Assembly: GCA_942493345.1 (NCBI GenBank) | Contig: OW818695.1 | Location: forward strand, 372,001-436,000 | Origin: GWE2-42-39 sp942493345 | Lineage (GTDB): Bacteria; Bacteroidota; Bacteroidia; Bacteroidales; Prolixibacteraceae | Reading direction: 5' to 3' | Length of the DNA: 64,000 nt | Shown: positions 1 to 8,754 of the stretch, one piece after another | How the letters are laid out: each line of letters starts with the position of its first letter | How positions within the stretch are numbered: the first letter of the stretch is position 1 | Program-made: the position numbers and the translations under genes | Notes under the pieces: model-generated | The model's input: the letters and a program-made list of their open reading frames with translations, nothing else | Told to the model about the DNA's origin: nothing | The model's database searches: none

Positions 1-115
1 GAAGTTTTATCTTTGAAGTCATGCGGTATCGTCAAAAAATGTTTTGACATCGTGTACCCGATTTTTTTTGGGAAAAAGCCACCATGATTTGCCAAATGTA
101 GAAAAAAAACCGAAC

Positions 116-736
116 TCAGCAGGTATACACCATCACATGCCCGTCGAATAGCAGGTACTTCAATTCGATCGATTGTTCCGGAGGGACGCTAAAAACCGCA
201 CTGATCGTATCATCGTTTTCTGGTTCAAAATTCTCGATCTGTATTTGTTTCATGAAGTCGACTCCTTCCCTGTCGGCCCATTTAAAAATGGCTTCTTTTG
301 TACTCCAGTATACAGCTCTCAAAACAGGACTTTTCGTCGCCTGTTCCAGTTCATTTTCTGAAAGATATTTCTTTTCAATCGTCGAAAACTTACGGTCGAG
401 GCTTTCGACATCAATACCATTTTTTTTGTTTTTGTGAAGATAAACGGCCGCATACATTGCCGAATGACTGATACTGATGAATTTATATTCAGGATGAATA
501 AATTGTGGCTTACCTGATTCGGCGTATGAAATTTGGAAATCAGGGCCGATCAAACCGGCAATCAACAAGCGCACTGCAAGCCATTCTTTTTTCCTTCGTC
601 CGTGTTGAAAATTTTCCACCGAGGGTTTATCCCGAAAAATCTCGGCATACTGCCTTTCCAGTTCCTCTGGTTCTTCGGTCATTTTATACAACCCAATGAT
701 TCCGTCTTCAGGATATATTTTTTCAATTAATGGCAT
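116..736 (-). CDS. 4'-phosphopantetheinyl transferase (Sfp type)
   Basis: This 206-residue protein would transfer 4'-phosphopantetheine from CoA to the serine of acyl or peptidyl carrier proteins in the cytoplasm. The Sfp-family motifs are visible: GIDVE in the middle (metal-binding Asp/Glu) and WSTKEAIFKW about 35 residues later, with the conserved Lys-Glu. Length fits the short Sfp/HetI class. It starts one base after the gldD stop and is probably the last gene of the ssb-gldE-gldD operon. The target carrier protein is not in view. Nothing gene-like is seen in 1-115. Confidence 0.9.
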   Translation of the reverse strand: MPLIEKIYPEDGIIGLYKMTEEPEELERQYAEIFRDKPSVENFQHGRRKKEWLAVRLLIAGLIGPDFQISYAESGKPQFIHPEYKFISISHSAMYAAVYLHKNKKNGIDVESLDRKFSTIEKKYLSENELEQATKSPVLRAVYWSTKEAIFKWADREGVDFMKQIQIENFEPENDDTISAVFSVPPEQSIELKYLLFDGHVMVYTC

Positions 737-737
737 T

Positions 738-1313
738 TCAATCTTTCCAACGGGTTGTTTCGATCAGACGGAGAATATCGGTTTTCAGAAAATTAATAAC
801 CGGGCGAATGGAATCGATATTGGGAATTTCCCGGATGTATAAAGCCCCACGCAAGAAATTACGGGTGCTGTCGGTCAGGTAAAACTGGATGGGCGAAGCC
901 GCATTTCCATCGATATAAAAAATTGTGCCGTACACCTTATTTTTCTTGTCGATATGAATTTGTTCGTCAATGGCATCGGCTTTTACGGTGTGTTTGTTGA
1001 CAAACTCCCACGAATTTTGCAGATGTTCCGGCAGGTTATTTTTTAAAACGGCATAACTGATATGCAGTTCCGCTTTGTTGTCCGGGGTAATAATATTGAT
1101 CCAGCCAAGTTCGGCAAACCGGTCGGAATCGGGAGCCGCTTTTGAATAAGTTGCAATATCGAAAGTATACGGCACTTGAAGGTCGAGCGGTTTGTAGTCT
1201 TTTTCAGGAAAAGCAATCCGGAAATAGCCATGTGGCTTGGGCGTATATTCTTTTTTACAGGAAAAAAAGATACACATAAATAAAAATCCGGCAATAATTA
1301 TTTTCAGTTTCAT
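738..1313 (-). CDS. gldD: Gliding motility lipoprotein GldD
   Basis: A 191-residue lipoprotein. The start chosen (MKLKII) gives a clean lipoprotein signal: basic N-terminus, hydrophobic stretch, and a lipobox ending FFSCKK with the lipidated Cys at residue 19. An upstream in-frame Met adds only six residues. The body, starting PHGYFRIAFPEKDYKPL, is characteristic of GldD, which is needed for Bacteroidota gliding and type IX secretion. It sits directly behind gldE, the order known from Flavobacterium. The exact molecular role of GldD is not known. Confidence 0.92.
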   Translation of the reverse strand: MKLKIIIAGFLFMCIFFSCKKEYTPKPHGYFRIAFPEKDYKPLDLQVPYTFDIATYSKAAPDSDRFAELGWINIITPDNKAELHISYAVLKNNLPEHLQNSWEFVNKHTVKADAIDEQIHIDKKNKVYGTIFYIDGNAASPIQFYLTDSTRNFLRGALYIREIPNIDSIRPVINFLKTDILRLIETTRWKD

Positions 1314-1334
1314 ATTAAAAACGGGAAGCAATTG

Positions 1335-2657
1335 TTATTTTTCTACCTCCACTTTGATTTGTTTTATACGGCGATAGTCGACTGCTTCAATAGAGAAAAC
1401 GAAGTTTTTGCAATTTATTTTATCGAAGCGCTTCGGAAATTCACCTTTTATTTCGAGGATCAATCCGGCCAGAGTATCTGCCTCTCCTTTTATATCGTCA
1501 AAAATATCATCGGGACAGTCAACAATTTTGTAAAAATCGTTCAGCAGGGTTTTGCCATCAAACAAATATTTATTTTCGGAAATGATGGTAAAAAAGTTTT
1601 CTTCTTCGTCAAACTCGTCGGTAATATCGCCCACAATTTCTTCCAGAATATCTTCCAAGGTCACGATTCCTGAAGTACCCCCGTACTCGTCAACCACAAT
1701 GGCCATGTGTACTTTGTTTTTCTGAAAATCTTCGAGCAAGTCGTCAATTTTCTTGGTTTCGGGGACATAAAATGGCGGACGGATGATGGTTTGCCACTTG
1801 AAATTATTGCCTTTGTGAATATGGGGCAATAAATCTTTAATATATAAAATGCCCCTGATGTGGTCAAAAGTTTCAGAATAGACCGGAATTCTGGAATAAC
1901 CCGAATCATTAATCAACGCAATAACTTTCTCGAAACTTTCTTTCAGGTCGAGAGCGACTATGTCGACCCTCGGGTGCATGATTTCAACCACGCTTTTATT
2001 ACCAAATTTCACAATCCCTTCCAGTATTTCCTTATCTTCGGTTATCTCATGATCGGCAGTCATTTCCAAGGCCTGCGACAACTCATCAACAGAGATATTT
2101 TGTTTGTGTTTTTGCATCCTGCGGTTTACAAACGAAGTGGAATAGATGAGGATGAAATTCAGCGGGCGAAACAACTTTTCGAGAACCAACAACGGGAACG
2201 ACATAAAAATCGTCATTTTCAGCGCAATCCGGGCAGCATAAACTTTCGGGATAATTTCGCCAAACAGCAAAAGAATGAAAGTAATGACAAACACCTGAAC
2301 CCCAAAGCCCAGAGTCGGAACTTGTGAAAAGTCGACGATATGCGAAGTTATATAACTTGAAAGAATGACAATCCCCACATTAATAAAGCTATTGGCCACT
2401 AAAATAGTAGCCAATAGCTTTTCGGGATATTCAAGATTTCTTAAAGCAAATGTATTTCGCCTATTCCTGTTTTTTTGGAGAAAATCGCGGTCAGTAGGCC
2501 CGAGTGAAAAATAAGCTACTTCAGATCCGGAAATTAACGCTGATAAAAACAGCAATAAAATCACGATTAAAATACAAAATGCCACACCGGTTGAAAAGGG
2601 ATAGAACTGAATATTCCACAGTGCATGTCCGGCTATCGGCAAAGGGTCTGTTTCCAA
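1335..2657 (-). CDS. gldE: Gliding motility-associated protein GldE (CNNM/CorC-type membrane protein)
   Basis: A 440-residue inner-membrane protein. Residues 1 to about 200 form a DUF21 (CNNM) transmembrane domain containing the ISGSEVAYFSL motif. They are followed by paired CBS domains (about 215-330, ending DEYGGTSGIVTLEDILEE) and a C-terminal CorC_HlyC domain. Relatives are magnesium/cobalt efflux-type proteins. GldE acts with GldD in gliding, and gldE lies between ssb and gldD as in other Bacteroidota. The gap to ssb is 19 bp, so cotranscription is likely. Confidence 0.9.
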   Translation of the reverse strand: METDPLPIAGHALWNIQFYPFSTGVAFCILIVILLLFLSALISGSEVAYFSLGPTDRDFLQKNRNRRNTFALRNLEYPEKLLATILVANSFINVGIVILSSYITSHIVDFSQVPTLGFGVQVFVITFILLLFGEIIPKVYAARIALKMTIFMSFPLLVLEKLFRPLNFILIYSTSFVNRRMQKHKQNISVDELSQALEMTADHEITEDKEILEGIVKFGNKSVVEIMHPRVDIVALDLKESFEKVIALINDSGYSRIPVYSETFDHIRGILYIKDLLPHIHKGNNFKWQTIIRPPFYVPETKKIDDLLEDFQKNKVHMAIVVDEYGGTSGIVTLEDILEEIVGDITDEFDEEENFFTIISENKYLFDGKTLLNDFYKIVDCPDDIFDDIKGEADTLAGLILEIKGEFPKRFDKINCKNFVFSIEAVDYRRIKQIKVEVEK

Positions 2658-2676
2658 GGATTAAAAATTTTAGTTA

Positions 2677-3111
2677 CTAAAATGGCAAATCGTCCTCTTC
2701 AGGTTGTGAAAAATCCGGTTCGCTTACTTTCTCAAATGATTCGTTGGCGGGCGATGGCTGCGAAGAAGGAACGCCATTGTCATCTTTCTTACCAAGAAGC
2801 TGCATTACATCGGCATAAATTTCGGTTGTATACCTTTTATTACCGTCTTTATCGTCCCATGAACGAGTGCGTAGTCGGCCTTCAATATAAAGTTGACGGC
2901 CTTTGGTCACATATTTTTCAGTTACTTCCGCCAGGCCTCTCCATAGAACAATGTTGTGCCATTCGGTAGTACTAACTTTTTCCCCATTCTTTGCCAGGTA
3001 GGTTTCTGTGGTAGCAAGAGGAAAATTTGCAACGGATACACCTTTGTCAAGATGTCGAACTTCGGGGTCTTTACCGACGTTTCCTACTAAAATTACTTTG
3101 TTTACTGACAT
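2677..3111 (-). CDS. ssb: Single-stranded DNA-binding protein
   Basis: A 144-residue SSB. It has an N-terminal OB fold (SVNKVILVGNVGKDPEVR, then TEWHNIVLW), a disordered Ser/Pro/Gln-rich linker, and the acidic tip EEDDLPF that binds partner repair and replication proteins. It coats single-stranded DNA in replication and repair. It heads the ssb-gldE-gldD-PPTase gene string. The 130 bp between it and mutY is AT-rich and may hold its promoter, but I saw no clean -7 box. Confidence 0.96.
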   Translation of the reverse strand: MSVNKVILVGNVGKDPEVRHLDKGVSVANFPLATTETYLAKNGEKVSTTEWHNIVLWRGLAEVTEKYVTKGRQLYIEGRLRTRSWDDKDGNKRYTTEIYADVMQLLGKKDDNGVPSSQPSPANESFEKVSEPDFSQPEEDDLPF

Positions 3112-3244
3112 GTTTTTAAAATTTAAAAATTAACAATAATAAATTTACAAAAATTATCCGGAAACATTATTCACAGTAAAATTCATTTTTTATGAATAAA
3201 TCAAATCCGCTAAAAAACAATATGAATTTACCGGATAAATCAAT

Positions 3245-4300
3245 CTAAAACAACTTACTATTGTTAATAAAATTCTCCAATAACTTTGGAACAGCAAAGT
3301 CAAAAATATCCTTTTTATTGACTTGAATCAAACCTGAAGTCATTTTTTTCGCCTTGCCAACCCGCAAAACAAAAAAACGATAAAATATTTTCTGATGACT
3401 CAACAAATGTGTTTTCCACTCAGTGATCGTTTCAACTTCCGTTCCAATGAAATTATCGAGCAACAAAAATGCATCCTCCTCAATAACTATTTTTACCGAT
3501 GCCTTATTTTTTGTCTCAGCCAATGGAAATTCGAACAGGTTTTTCCAAATATCGTCGCCGTCCCTTTTTCTTAAAAAAACTGAATCGGTTGTAACAATTA
3601 CAAAATAATTGAAATATCGGTTCCTCACATTTATCTTCTTACTTTTCACAGGAAGACGATCAACCATTTTATTATTGCATGCAAAGCAACCTAAATGCAA
3701 AGGGCAATCGGAACAAACTGGATTGACCGGCACACAACGAAGAGCGCCAAAATCCATCATGGCCTGATTGTGAATCCCGGGATTGCTTGCCGGAACAAGT
3801 TCATTTGCCAGGTTACGGAATATCTTTTTACCGTATGCTGTGTCAAACGGCTCCGAAATTCCAAAGTAACGCGACAACACCCGAAAAACATTTCCATCGA
3901 CAACAGCATACGGAAGGTGAAAAGCAATGGAGGCAATTGCGGCCGCTGTATATTCACCAACTCCTTTCATCCCGAGGATTGTTTTGTACTCAGAAGGAAA
4001 AATCCCGTTCAATTCCAGGTCAATAAATTTTGCAGCTGCATGCAGGTTTCGAGCCCGTGAATAATAGCCCAATCCTTGCCACATTTTAAGGACTTCATCC
4101 TCCGACGCTACTGCCAAGTTGGAAACAGTTGGAAAATTTTCGACAAAACGCATATAATATGCCAGTCCCTGAGCAACCCTTGTTTGCTGCAAAATAATTT
4201 CCGACAACCAAATTTTATACGGATCATTGGTCTCCCTCCATGGCAAGTCACGTTTGTTAACGGAATACCACGCATTGATTTCTGTAGTAAAGTCACCCAT
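3245..4300 (-). CDS. mutY: A/G-specific adenine glycosylase MutY
   Basis: A 351-residue base-excision repair enzyme that removes adenine mispaired with 8-oxoguanine. Visible are the helix-hairpin-helix segment GMKGVGEYTAAA (about 110-121), the catalytic Glu34 (LSEIILQQT) and Asp135 (VVDGNVFRV), and the 4Fe-4S cluster cysteines 189, 196, 199 and 205 with C-x6-C-x2-C-x5-C spacing. The C-terminal third is the MutT-like 8-oxoG recognition domain. It is divergent from the HU gene across a 147 bp AT-rich spacer. Confidence 0.96.
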   Translation of the reverse strand: MGDFTTEINAWYSVNKRDLPWRETNDPYKIWLSEIILQQTRVAQGLAYYMRFVENFPTVSNLAVASEDEVLKMWQGLGYYSRARNLHAAAKFIDLELNGIFPSEYKTILGMKGVGEYTAAAIASIAFHLPYAVVDGNVFRVLSRYFGISEPFDTAYGKKIFRNLANELVPASNPGIHNQAMMDFGALRCVPVNPVCSDCPLHLGCFACNNKMVDRLPVKSKKINVRNRYFNYFVIVTTDSVFLRKRDGDDIWKNLFEFPLAETKNKASVKIVIEEDAFLLLDNFIGTEVETITEWKTHLLSHQKIFYRFFVLRVGKAKKMTSGLIQVNKKDIFDFAVPKLLENFINNSKLF

Positions 4301-4362
4301 TTTCTATATGTCTTATTCAAAATATTCAAAATATTTTAGAAATAAAAAAATAATTCAGTCCA

Positions 4363-4396
4363 TTTGTTCTTATTTATTGAATAATTTTTATTTTTG
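4363..4396 (+). promoter_or_regulatory. Bacteroidota-type promoter of the HU gene
   Basis: TTTG (4363-4366) and TATTTTTG (4389-4396) match the -33 and -7 (TAnnTTTG) boxes of Bacteroidota with a 22 bp spacer. The -7 box is 51 bp before the HU start codon. Confidence 0.7.
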
Positions 4397-4447
4397 CACA
4401 CCGATTCATTTGAATTATAATTTGTTGAAAACTAAATATTTTAAGAA

Positions 4448-4732
4448 ATGACTAAAGCAGATATTGTTAACGAAGTAAGTAAGAACACCGGTATCGAAAA
4501 AATTACTGTACAGAAAGCGGTTGAAGCATTTATGGAAACCGTAAAAGATTCTTTAACTGATGGTAAAAACGTTTACCTTCGCGGTTTTGGTAGCTTCATA
4601 GTTAAGAAAAGAGCTGAAAAAACAGCACGTAATATTTCGAAGAATACTACAATTATTATTCCAGAGCACAATATTCCGTCATTCAAACCAGCGAAAACAT
4701 TTGTGGCTCAAGTTAAAGACAAAGTAAAATAA
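4448..4732 (+). CDS. HU family DNA-binding protein
   Basis: A 94-residue nucleoid protein. It opens MTKADIVNEVSKNTGIEK, carries the dimer-core motif GFGSFIVKKRAEKTARN and ends with the PSFKPAKTF segment. All are standard HU/IHF features for bending and wrapping DNA as a dimer. It is followed seven bases later by a tiny basic ribosomal-type peptide, a pairing common in Bacteroidota. Confidence 0.95.
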   Translation: MTKADIVNEVSKNTGIEKITVQKAVEAFMETVKDSLTDGKNVYLRGFGSFIVKKRAEKTARNISKNTTIIIPEHNIPSFKPAKTFVAQVKDKVK

Positions 4733-4738
4733 GAAGTT

Positions 4739-4831
4739 ATGCCAAGCGGAAAAAAAAGGAAACGACACAAGATGGCTACGCATAAGCGTAAAAAAAGACT
4801 AAGAAAAAACAGACATAAAAAGAAAAAATAG
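4739..4831 (+). CDS. AURKAIP1/COX24-like small basic ribosomal peptide (bS22/mS38 type)
   Basis: A 30-residue peptide, more than half Lys/Arg, beginning MPSGKKRKRHKMATHKRKKR and ending in a poly-Lys tail. Its sequence fits the AURKAIP1/COX24 domain family (mitochondrial mS38 and bacterial bS22 relatives), which is annotated in many Bacteroidota just after an HU gene. It would bind the small ribosomal subunit. The ATG lies seven bases after the HU stop, so it is probably cotranscribed. It is easily missed by gene callers because of its length. Confidence 0.8.
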   Translation: MPSGKKRKRHKMATHKRKKRLRKNRHKKKK

Positions 4832-4869
4832 TCTTTTCTTTTAAAGCATGAGCTTTTAAAGACATTTTT

Positions 4870-4910
4870 AGATTAAACCTAAAGTGCTTTTTGTGCTTTA
4901 GGTTTAATCT
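4870..4910 (+). terminator. Long hairpin after HU and the small ribosomal peptide
   Basis: A perfect 15 bp stem (4870-4884 with 4896-4910) around an 11-base loop. It lacks a clear downstream T-run, so it may end or stabilise the HU transcript rather than act as a classical terminator. Confidence 0.6.
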
Positions 4911-4960
4911 GTTTATATGTTTGTGCATTTTAAAAACTCTCTAAAATTTCATTTAACATT

Positions 4961-6511
4961 GTGAGTAGTGATTTAATTATTAATGTCTCTCCCTCAGAAG
5001 TTGTTATCGCTTTACAGGAAAACAAGCGATTAGTTGAGCTAACCAGGGAAAAGAGCGGGGCAAAATTTGCGGTCGGTGATATCTATCTGGGTCGCGTAAA
5101 AAAGATAATGCCCAGTTTAAATGCTGCCTTCATCGATGTTGGATACGAAAAAGATGCGTTTTTGCATTATCTCGACATGGGGCCTCAGTTTTCTACGTTA
5201 AGTAAATTCATGAAGCTGGCATCGTCGAAAAAAAACAAGATTTCTTCCCTCTCTAAAATCCAATCGTTACCTGATATTGATAAAGACGGTAAGATTGTTG
5301 ACATTTTGAAAACCGGCCAAAGCATTCTGGTCCAAATTGCAAAAGAGCCTATCTCAACAAAAGGACCGCGTTTAACTTCCGAACTTTCGATCGCAGGCCG
5401 ACACATGGTGTTGATGCCTTTCAGTGAGAAAATAAGCATTTCACAGAAAATAAGTTCTTTGGAAGAAAAGAACAGGTTGAAAAAACTCATTCAAAGCATT
5501 CGCCCCAGAAAATACGGCGTCATTGTACGAACTGCAGCCGAAGGAAAACGCGTTGCGGAATTGGATCAGGAACTTAAACGGCTGGTAGCCAAATTTGAAT
5601 CAACGTTCAACACGTTGAAAAATGCGCATGCCCCTTCCCTCGTCGTAGGCGAATTGGGGCGTACAACTTCTATCTTACGGGATATTTACCATCCCGACTT
5701 CAACAGCATCGTTGTTGACGATCCTGCTGTTTTTGATGAAATTACAGAATACGTTGGTTCGATTGCCCCTGAAAAGAAAAAAATAGCAAAACTCTACAAA
5801 GGAGGACAACCTATTTTCGACTATTACGGGATTGATAAACAAATTAAAGCATCTTTTGGTAAGACCGTATCCTTCAAGAATGGAGCTTACCTGATTATTG
5901 AACACACCGAAGCGTTTCACGTGATCGATGTCAACAGCGGCAACCGCTCGAAAGCAGGCACCGATCAGGAAACCAATGCTTTGGAAATAAACCTGTCTGC
6001 TGCTGAAGAAATTGCACGTCAACTGAGGTTGAGAGACATGGGCGGCATCATCGTTATCGATTTTATCGATATGCACGTCCTCGAAAACAGACACAAAGTC
6101 TTCGAATGCATGCAAAGTGCCATGGCAGCCGACCGCACCAAACACAATATTTTGCCCCTCAGCAAATTTTGTTTGATGCAAATTACCCGTCAGCGTGTCA
6201 GGCCTGAAGAGCATGTCGACACCACTGAAGTTTGCCCGGTATGCAAAGGAACCGGAAAAGTTACGCCCTCCGTTCTTTTCACCGACGAACTGGAAAACAA
6301 GGTCGCTTACATATTCAAGGAATTGAATAAAAAGAAGCTGACCATCAAGGTACATCCTTATCTGGACGCATACCTTACAAAAGGTATCTGGTCAATTAAA
6401 AATCAATGGGCGTTCAAATTTTTTAAACGTATTGAGATAGAAAGCGGAAGTTCATACAATTTTATGGAATATCACTTTCTTGACGAAAACCTGGAAGAAA
6501 TCATTTTGTAA
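4961..6511 (+). CDS. rng: Ribonuclease G (RNase E/G family)
   Basis: A 516-residue endoribonuclease for rRNA and mRNA processing. A GTG start is used. The order is an S1-like RNA-binding region (GDIYLGRVKKIMPSLNAAFIDVG, with a Bacteroidota-type insertion), the RNase H-like catalytic domain (FHVIDVNSGNRSK and IVIDFIDMH with the metal-binding Asp residues), and the zinc-link motif CPVCKGTGK. Length matches RNase G rather than RNase E, as there is no long C-terminal scaffold. A strong terminator follows. Confidence 0.95.
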   Translation: MSSDLIINVSPSEVVIALQENKRLVELTREKSGAKFAVGDIYLGRVKKIMPSLNAAFIDVGYEKDAFLHYLDMGPQFSTLSKFMKLASSKKNKISSLSKIQSLPDIDKDGKIVDILKTGQSILVQIAKEPISTKGPRLTSELSIAGRHMVLMPFSEKISISQKISSLEEKNRLKKLIQSIRPRKYGVIVRTAAEGKRVAELDQELKRLVAKFESTFNTLKNAHAPSLVVGELGRTTSILRDIYHPDFNSIVVDDPAVFDEITEYVGSIAPEKKKIAKLYKGGQPIFDYYGIDKQIKASFGKTVSFKNGAYLIIEHTEAFHVIDVNSGNRSKAGTDQETNALEINLSAAEEIARQLRLRDMGGIIVIDFIDMHVLENRHKVFECMQSAMAADRTKHNILPLSKFCLMQITRQRVRPEEHVDTTEVCPVCKGTGKVTPSVLFTDELENKVAYIFKELNKKKLTIKVHPYLDAYLTKGIWSIKNQWAFKFFKRIEIESGSSYNFMEYHFLDENLEEIIL

Positions 6512-6520
6512 TTTCATTTT

Positions 6521-6551
6521 AAAATCCCGGCGAAAAACCGGGATTTTTTAT
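6521..6551 (+). terminator. Rho-independent terminator after rng
   Basis: AAAATCCCGG pairs with CCGGGATTTT around a short A-rich loop and runs into a T-tract. This is a textbook intrinsic terminator, 10 bp after the rng stop. Confidence 0.9.
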
Positions 6552-6664
6552 TTTTAAGCGGCAATAAAATCTTCCCGTGTCAAAAAAACCACATTCGTAC
6601 CCTTTTCATCCCTGCAAAAGGTCATTTTTCTGAAAATCGCCAATCTTTTTTTGTTTTCATCTGT

Positions 6665-6672
6665 TACATTTG
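6665..6672 (+). promoter_or_regulatory. -7 promoter box of dsbD
   Basis: TACATTTG matches the Bacteroidota -7 consensus TAnnTTTG. It lies 45 bp before the chosen dsbD start, which argues against starts further upstream. Confidence 0.55.
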
Positions 6673-6716
6673 ATAAAAATATCAAACCGCGAATTCTTAA
6701 TTCTGAAATGAAACAC

Positions 6717-8747
6717 ATGAAAACAAACAAATTCCTACTGGTTTTTACCCTTCTCCTTATCTCTTTCGGACTTTCGGCGCAGGTTTTAGAACCGGTAAAA
6801 TGGAAATTTGATTCAAAAAATCTGGGCAATAACGAAATGGAGTTGATTTTTATGGCTGAAATTAAAACCGGCTGGCATTTGTACGACACTTCATTGCCTG
6901 AAGGCGGCCCGATCTCCACTTCAATCAATTATTCCGACAGCACAAAATTTGAATTCGTTGGCAAACTGCAAAAGGCCCCCGCGCCAATTGAAATATTCGA
7001 TAAAACTTTTCAAATGCAGTTGCGATATTTCAGTAACAAAGTTGTGCTGAAACAAAAAATAAAAATTACCGGCAAAAATGTTTCGGAAATAGGCGGTTAT
7101 GTCGAGTTCATGAGTTGCAACGACGAAACCTGTACACCTCCGGCAGAAGCTGATTTTTCGTTCAACGCAAATTATACCAGCAGCACGGAAACATTAACGA
7201 TAGAAAAAACAGACGGGGAACCCGAAGAAACTAAAAAAACGAACACTCTGGTTACCAACAAAGGCAACGAAGGTTCATCTGAAACCTTGTGGCTATTTTT
7301 CTTTTTCTCGTTCCTCGCCGGGCTGGCGGCAATCCTTACTCCCTGTGTATTTCCGATGATCCCGATGACCGTTTCGTTCTTTATGCACGGTGGCGAATCG
7401 AAGTTAAAGTCACGCTTAAACGCATTGTTTTACGGCATTTCAATTATCACTATTTACACCATCATCGGAACGATTGTTGCAGTGATATTCGGACCCGATA
7501 TTGCTAACTGGCTCAGCACACACTGGATTCCAAACATTTTATTTTTCCTGATTTTCCTGATTTTTGCTCTTTCTTTTTTCGGCATGTTCGAAATCGTTTT
7601 GCCGAGCTGGCTGGTCAATACATCCGATAAACAGGTTGATAAAGGCGGCTTGCTGGGTTCATTTTTCATGGCATTGACACTGGTACTTGTTTCATTTTCG
7701 TGTACCGGCCCGATTGTCGGGGCAATATTGGTTGAATCGGCCGGAGGTCAGGTTTTGAAACCAATCGTGGGCATGTTCGGCTTTTCGCTGGCATTTGCCC
7801 TGCCATTTACCGTATTTGCACTTTTCCCCGGATGGCTGAGCAACCTGCCAAAATCGGGCGGATGGCTGAACTCAGTAAAAGTTGTTTTGGGTTTCCTGGA
7901 ACTGGCGCTGGGCTTGAAATTCCTGAGCATTGCCGATCAAACATACCACTGGGGAATTCTCGACCGTGAAGTTTACCTTGCCATCTGGATTGTAATATTT
8001 GTACTGCTGGGATTTTATCTGCTTGGCAAACTGAAATTTGCCCACGACAGCGATACCAAATTTGTTACTGTGCCCAAACTCATGTTGTCAATCATCATTT
8101 TTTCGTTCGTTGTTTACATGATTCCCGGAATGTTCGGTGCTCCGTTGAAAGCAATTTCAGGCTATCTGCCACCGCAATCGACACACGATTTCGACCTTCA
8201 TCAAATCATTAGGGAAGAAGTTAATCTGGTGACTTCCGGTTCCGGTTTTCAGCAAAAAGAAGAGAATAAAGTCCTTTGCGAAAAACCCAAATACAGCGAA
8301 TTTTTACATCTGCCACACGGACTGGAAGGCTACTTCGATTACGAACAGGGACTGGCTTGTGCCAAAGCGCAGAATAAACCCATTTTTATTGATTTCACCG
8401 GGCATGGCTGCGTAAATTGTCGCGAAATGGAAGCAAATGTTTGGTCGGACCCGAGGGTTTTACAGCGGCTGAAAAACGATTTTGTGGTTATCGCACTTTA
8501 TGTTGACGATAAAACAAAGTTGCCCGAAAACGAATGGGTTGTTTCGAAGTACGATAACAAAACGAAAAAAACACTGGGTAAGAAATATGCCGATTTTCAG
8601 ATTTCGAACTACGGAGTGAATGCACAACCGTACTATGTTTTGCTTGATAATGAAGAAAATAAACTAGCCGAACCGAAAGCCTACGATTTAAATCCTGACA
8701 ATTTCGTGGAATTTCTTGATCGCGGACTGGCAAATTTCAGGAAGTAA
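6717..8747 (+). CDS. dsbD: Thiol:disulfide interchange protein DsbD
   Basis: A 676-residue inner-membrane electron conduit that moves reducing power from cytoplasmic thioredoxin to periplasmic partners. The start MKTNKFLLVF gives a good signal peptide ending LSAQ; an ATG three codons earlier is also possible. Next come the periplasmic alpha domain with its Cys pair (CNDETC), about eight membrane segments with the CcdA-type LTPCVFPMIP motif and a second Cys near FSCTGP, and a C-terminal thioredoxin-like domain with GHGCVNCRE. It ends 7 bp from the convergent MBOAT gene. Confidence 0.93.
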   Translation: MKTNKFLLVFTLLLISFGLSAQVLEPVKWKFDSKNLGNNEMELIFMAEIKTGWHLYDTSLPEGGPISTSINYSDSTKFEFVGKLQKAPAPIEIFDKTFQMQLRYFSNKVVLKQKIKITGKNVSEIGGYVEFMSCNDETCTPPAEADFSFNANYTSSTETLTIEKTDGEPEETKKTNTLVTNKGNEGSSETLWLFFFFSFLAGLAAILTPCVFPMIPMTVSFFMHGGESKLKSRLNALFYGISIITIYTIIGTIVAVIFGPDIANWLSTHWIPNILFFLIFLIFALSFFGMFEIVLPSWLVNTSDKQVDKGGLLGSFFMALTLVLVSFSCTGPIVGAILVESAGGQVLKPIVGMFGFSLAFALPFTVFALFPGWLSNLPKSGGWLNSVKVVLGFLELALGLKFLSIADQTYHWGILDREVYLAIWIVIFVLLGFYLLGKLKFAHDSDTKFVTVPKLMLSIIIFSFVVYMIPGMFGAPLKAISGYLPPQSTHDFDLHQIIREEVNLVTSGSGFQQKEENKVLCEKPKYSEFLHLPHGLEGYFDYEQGLACAKAQNKPIFIDFTGHGCVNCREMEANVWSDPRVLQRLKNDFVVIALYVDDKTKLPENEWVVSKYDNKTKKTLGKKYADFQISNYGVNAQPYYVLLDNEENKLAEPKAYDLNPDNFVEFLDRGLANFRK

Positions 8748-8754
8748 AAATCGG

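Noticed and set aside
5924..5935. parS-like GTTTCACGTGAT in rng
   Set aside because: It is only a partial match to the 16 bp parS palindrome, and it encodes conserved residues of the RNase G motif FHVIDVNSG.
6554..6928. 124-residue minus-strand frame over the start of dsbD
   Set aside because: It overlaps the dsbD promoter, signal peptide and early coding region and shows no family features.
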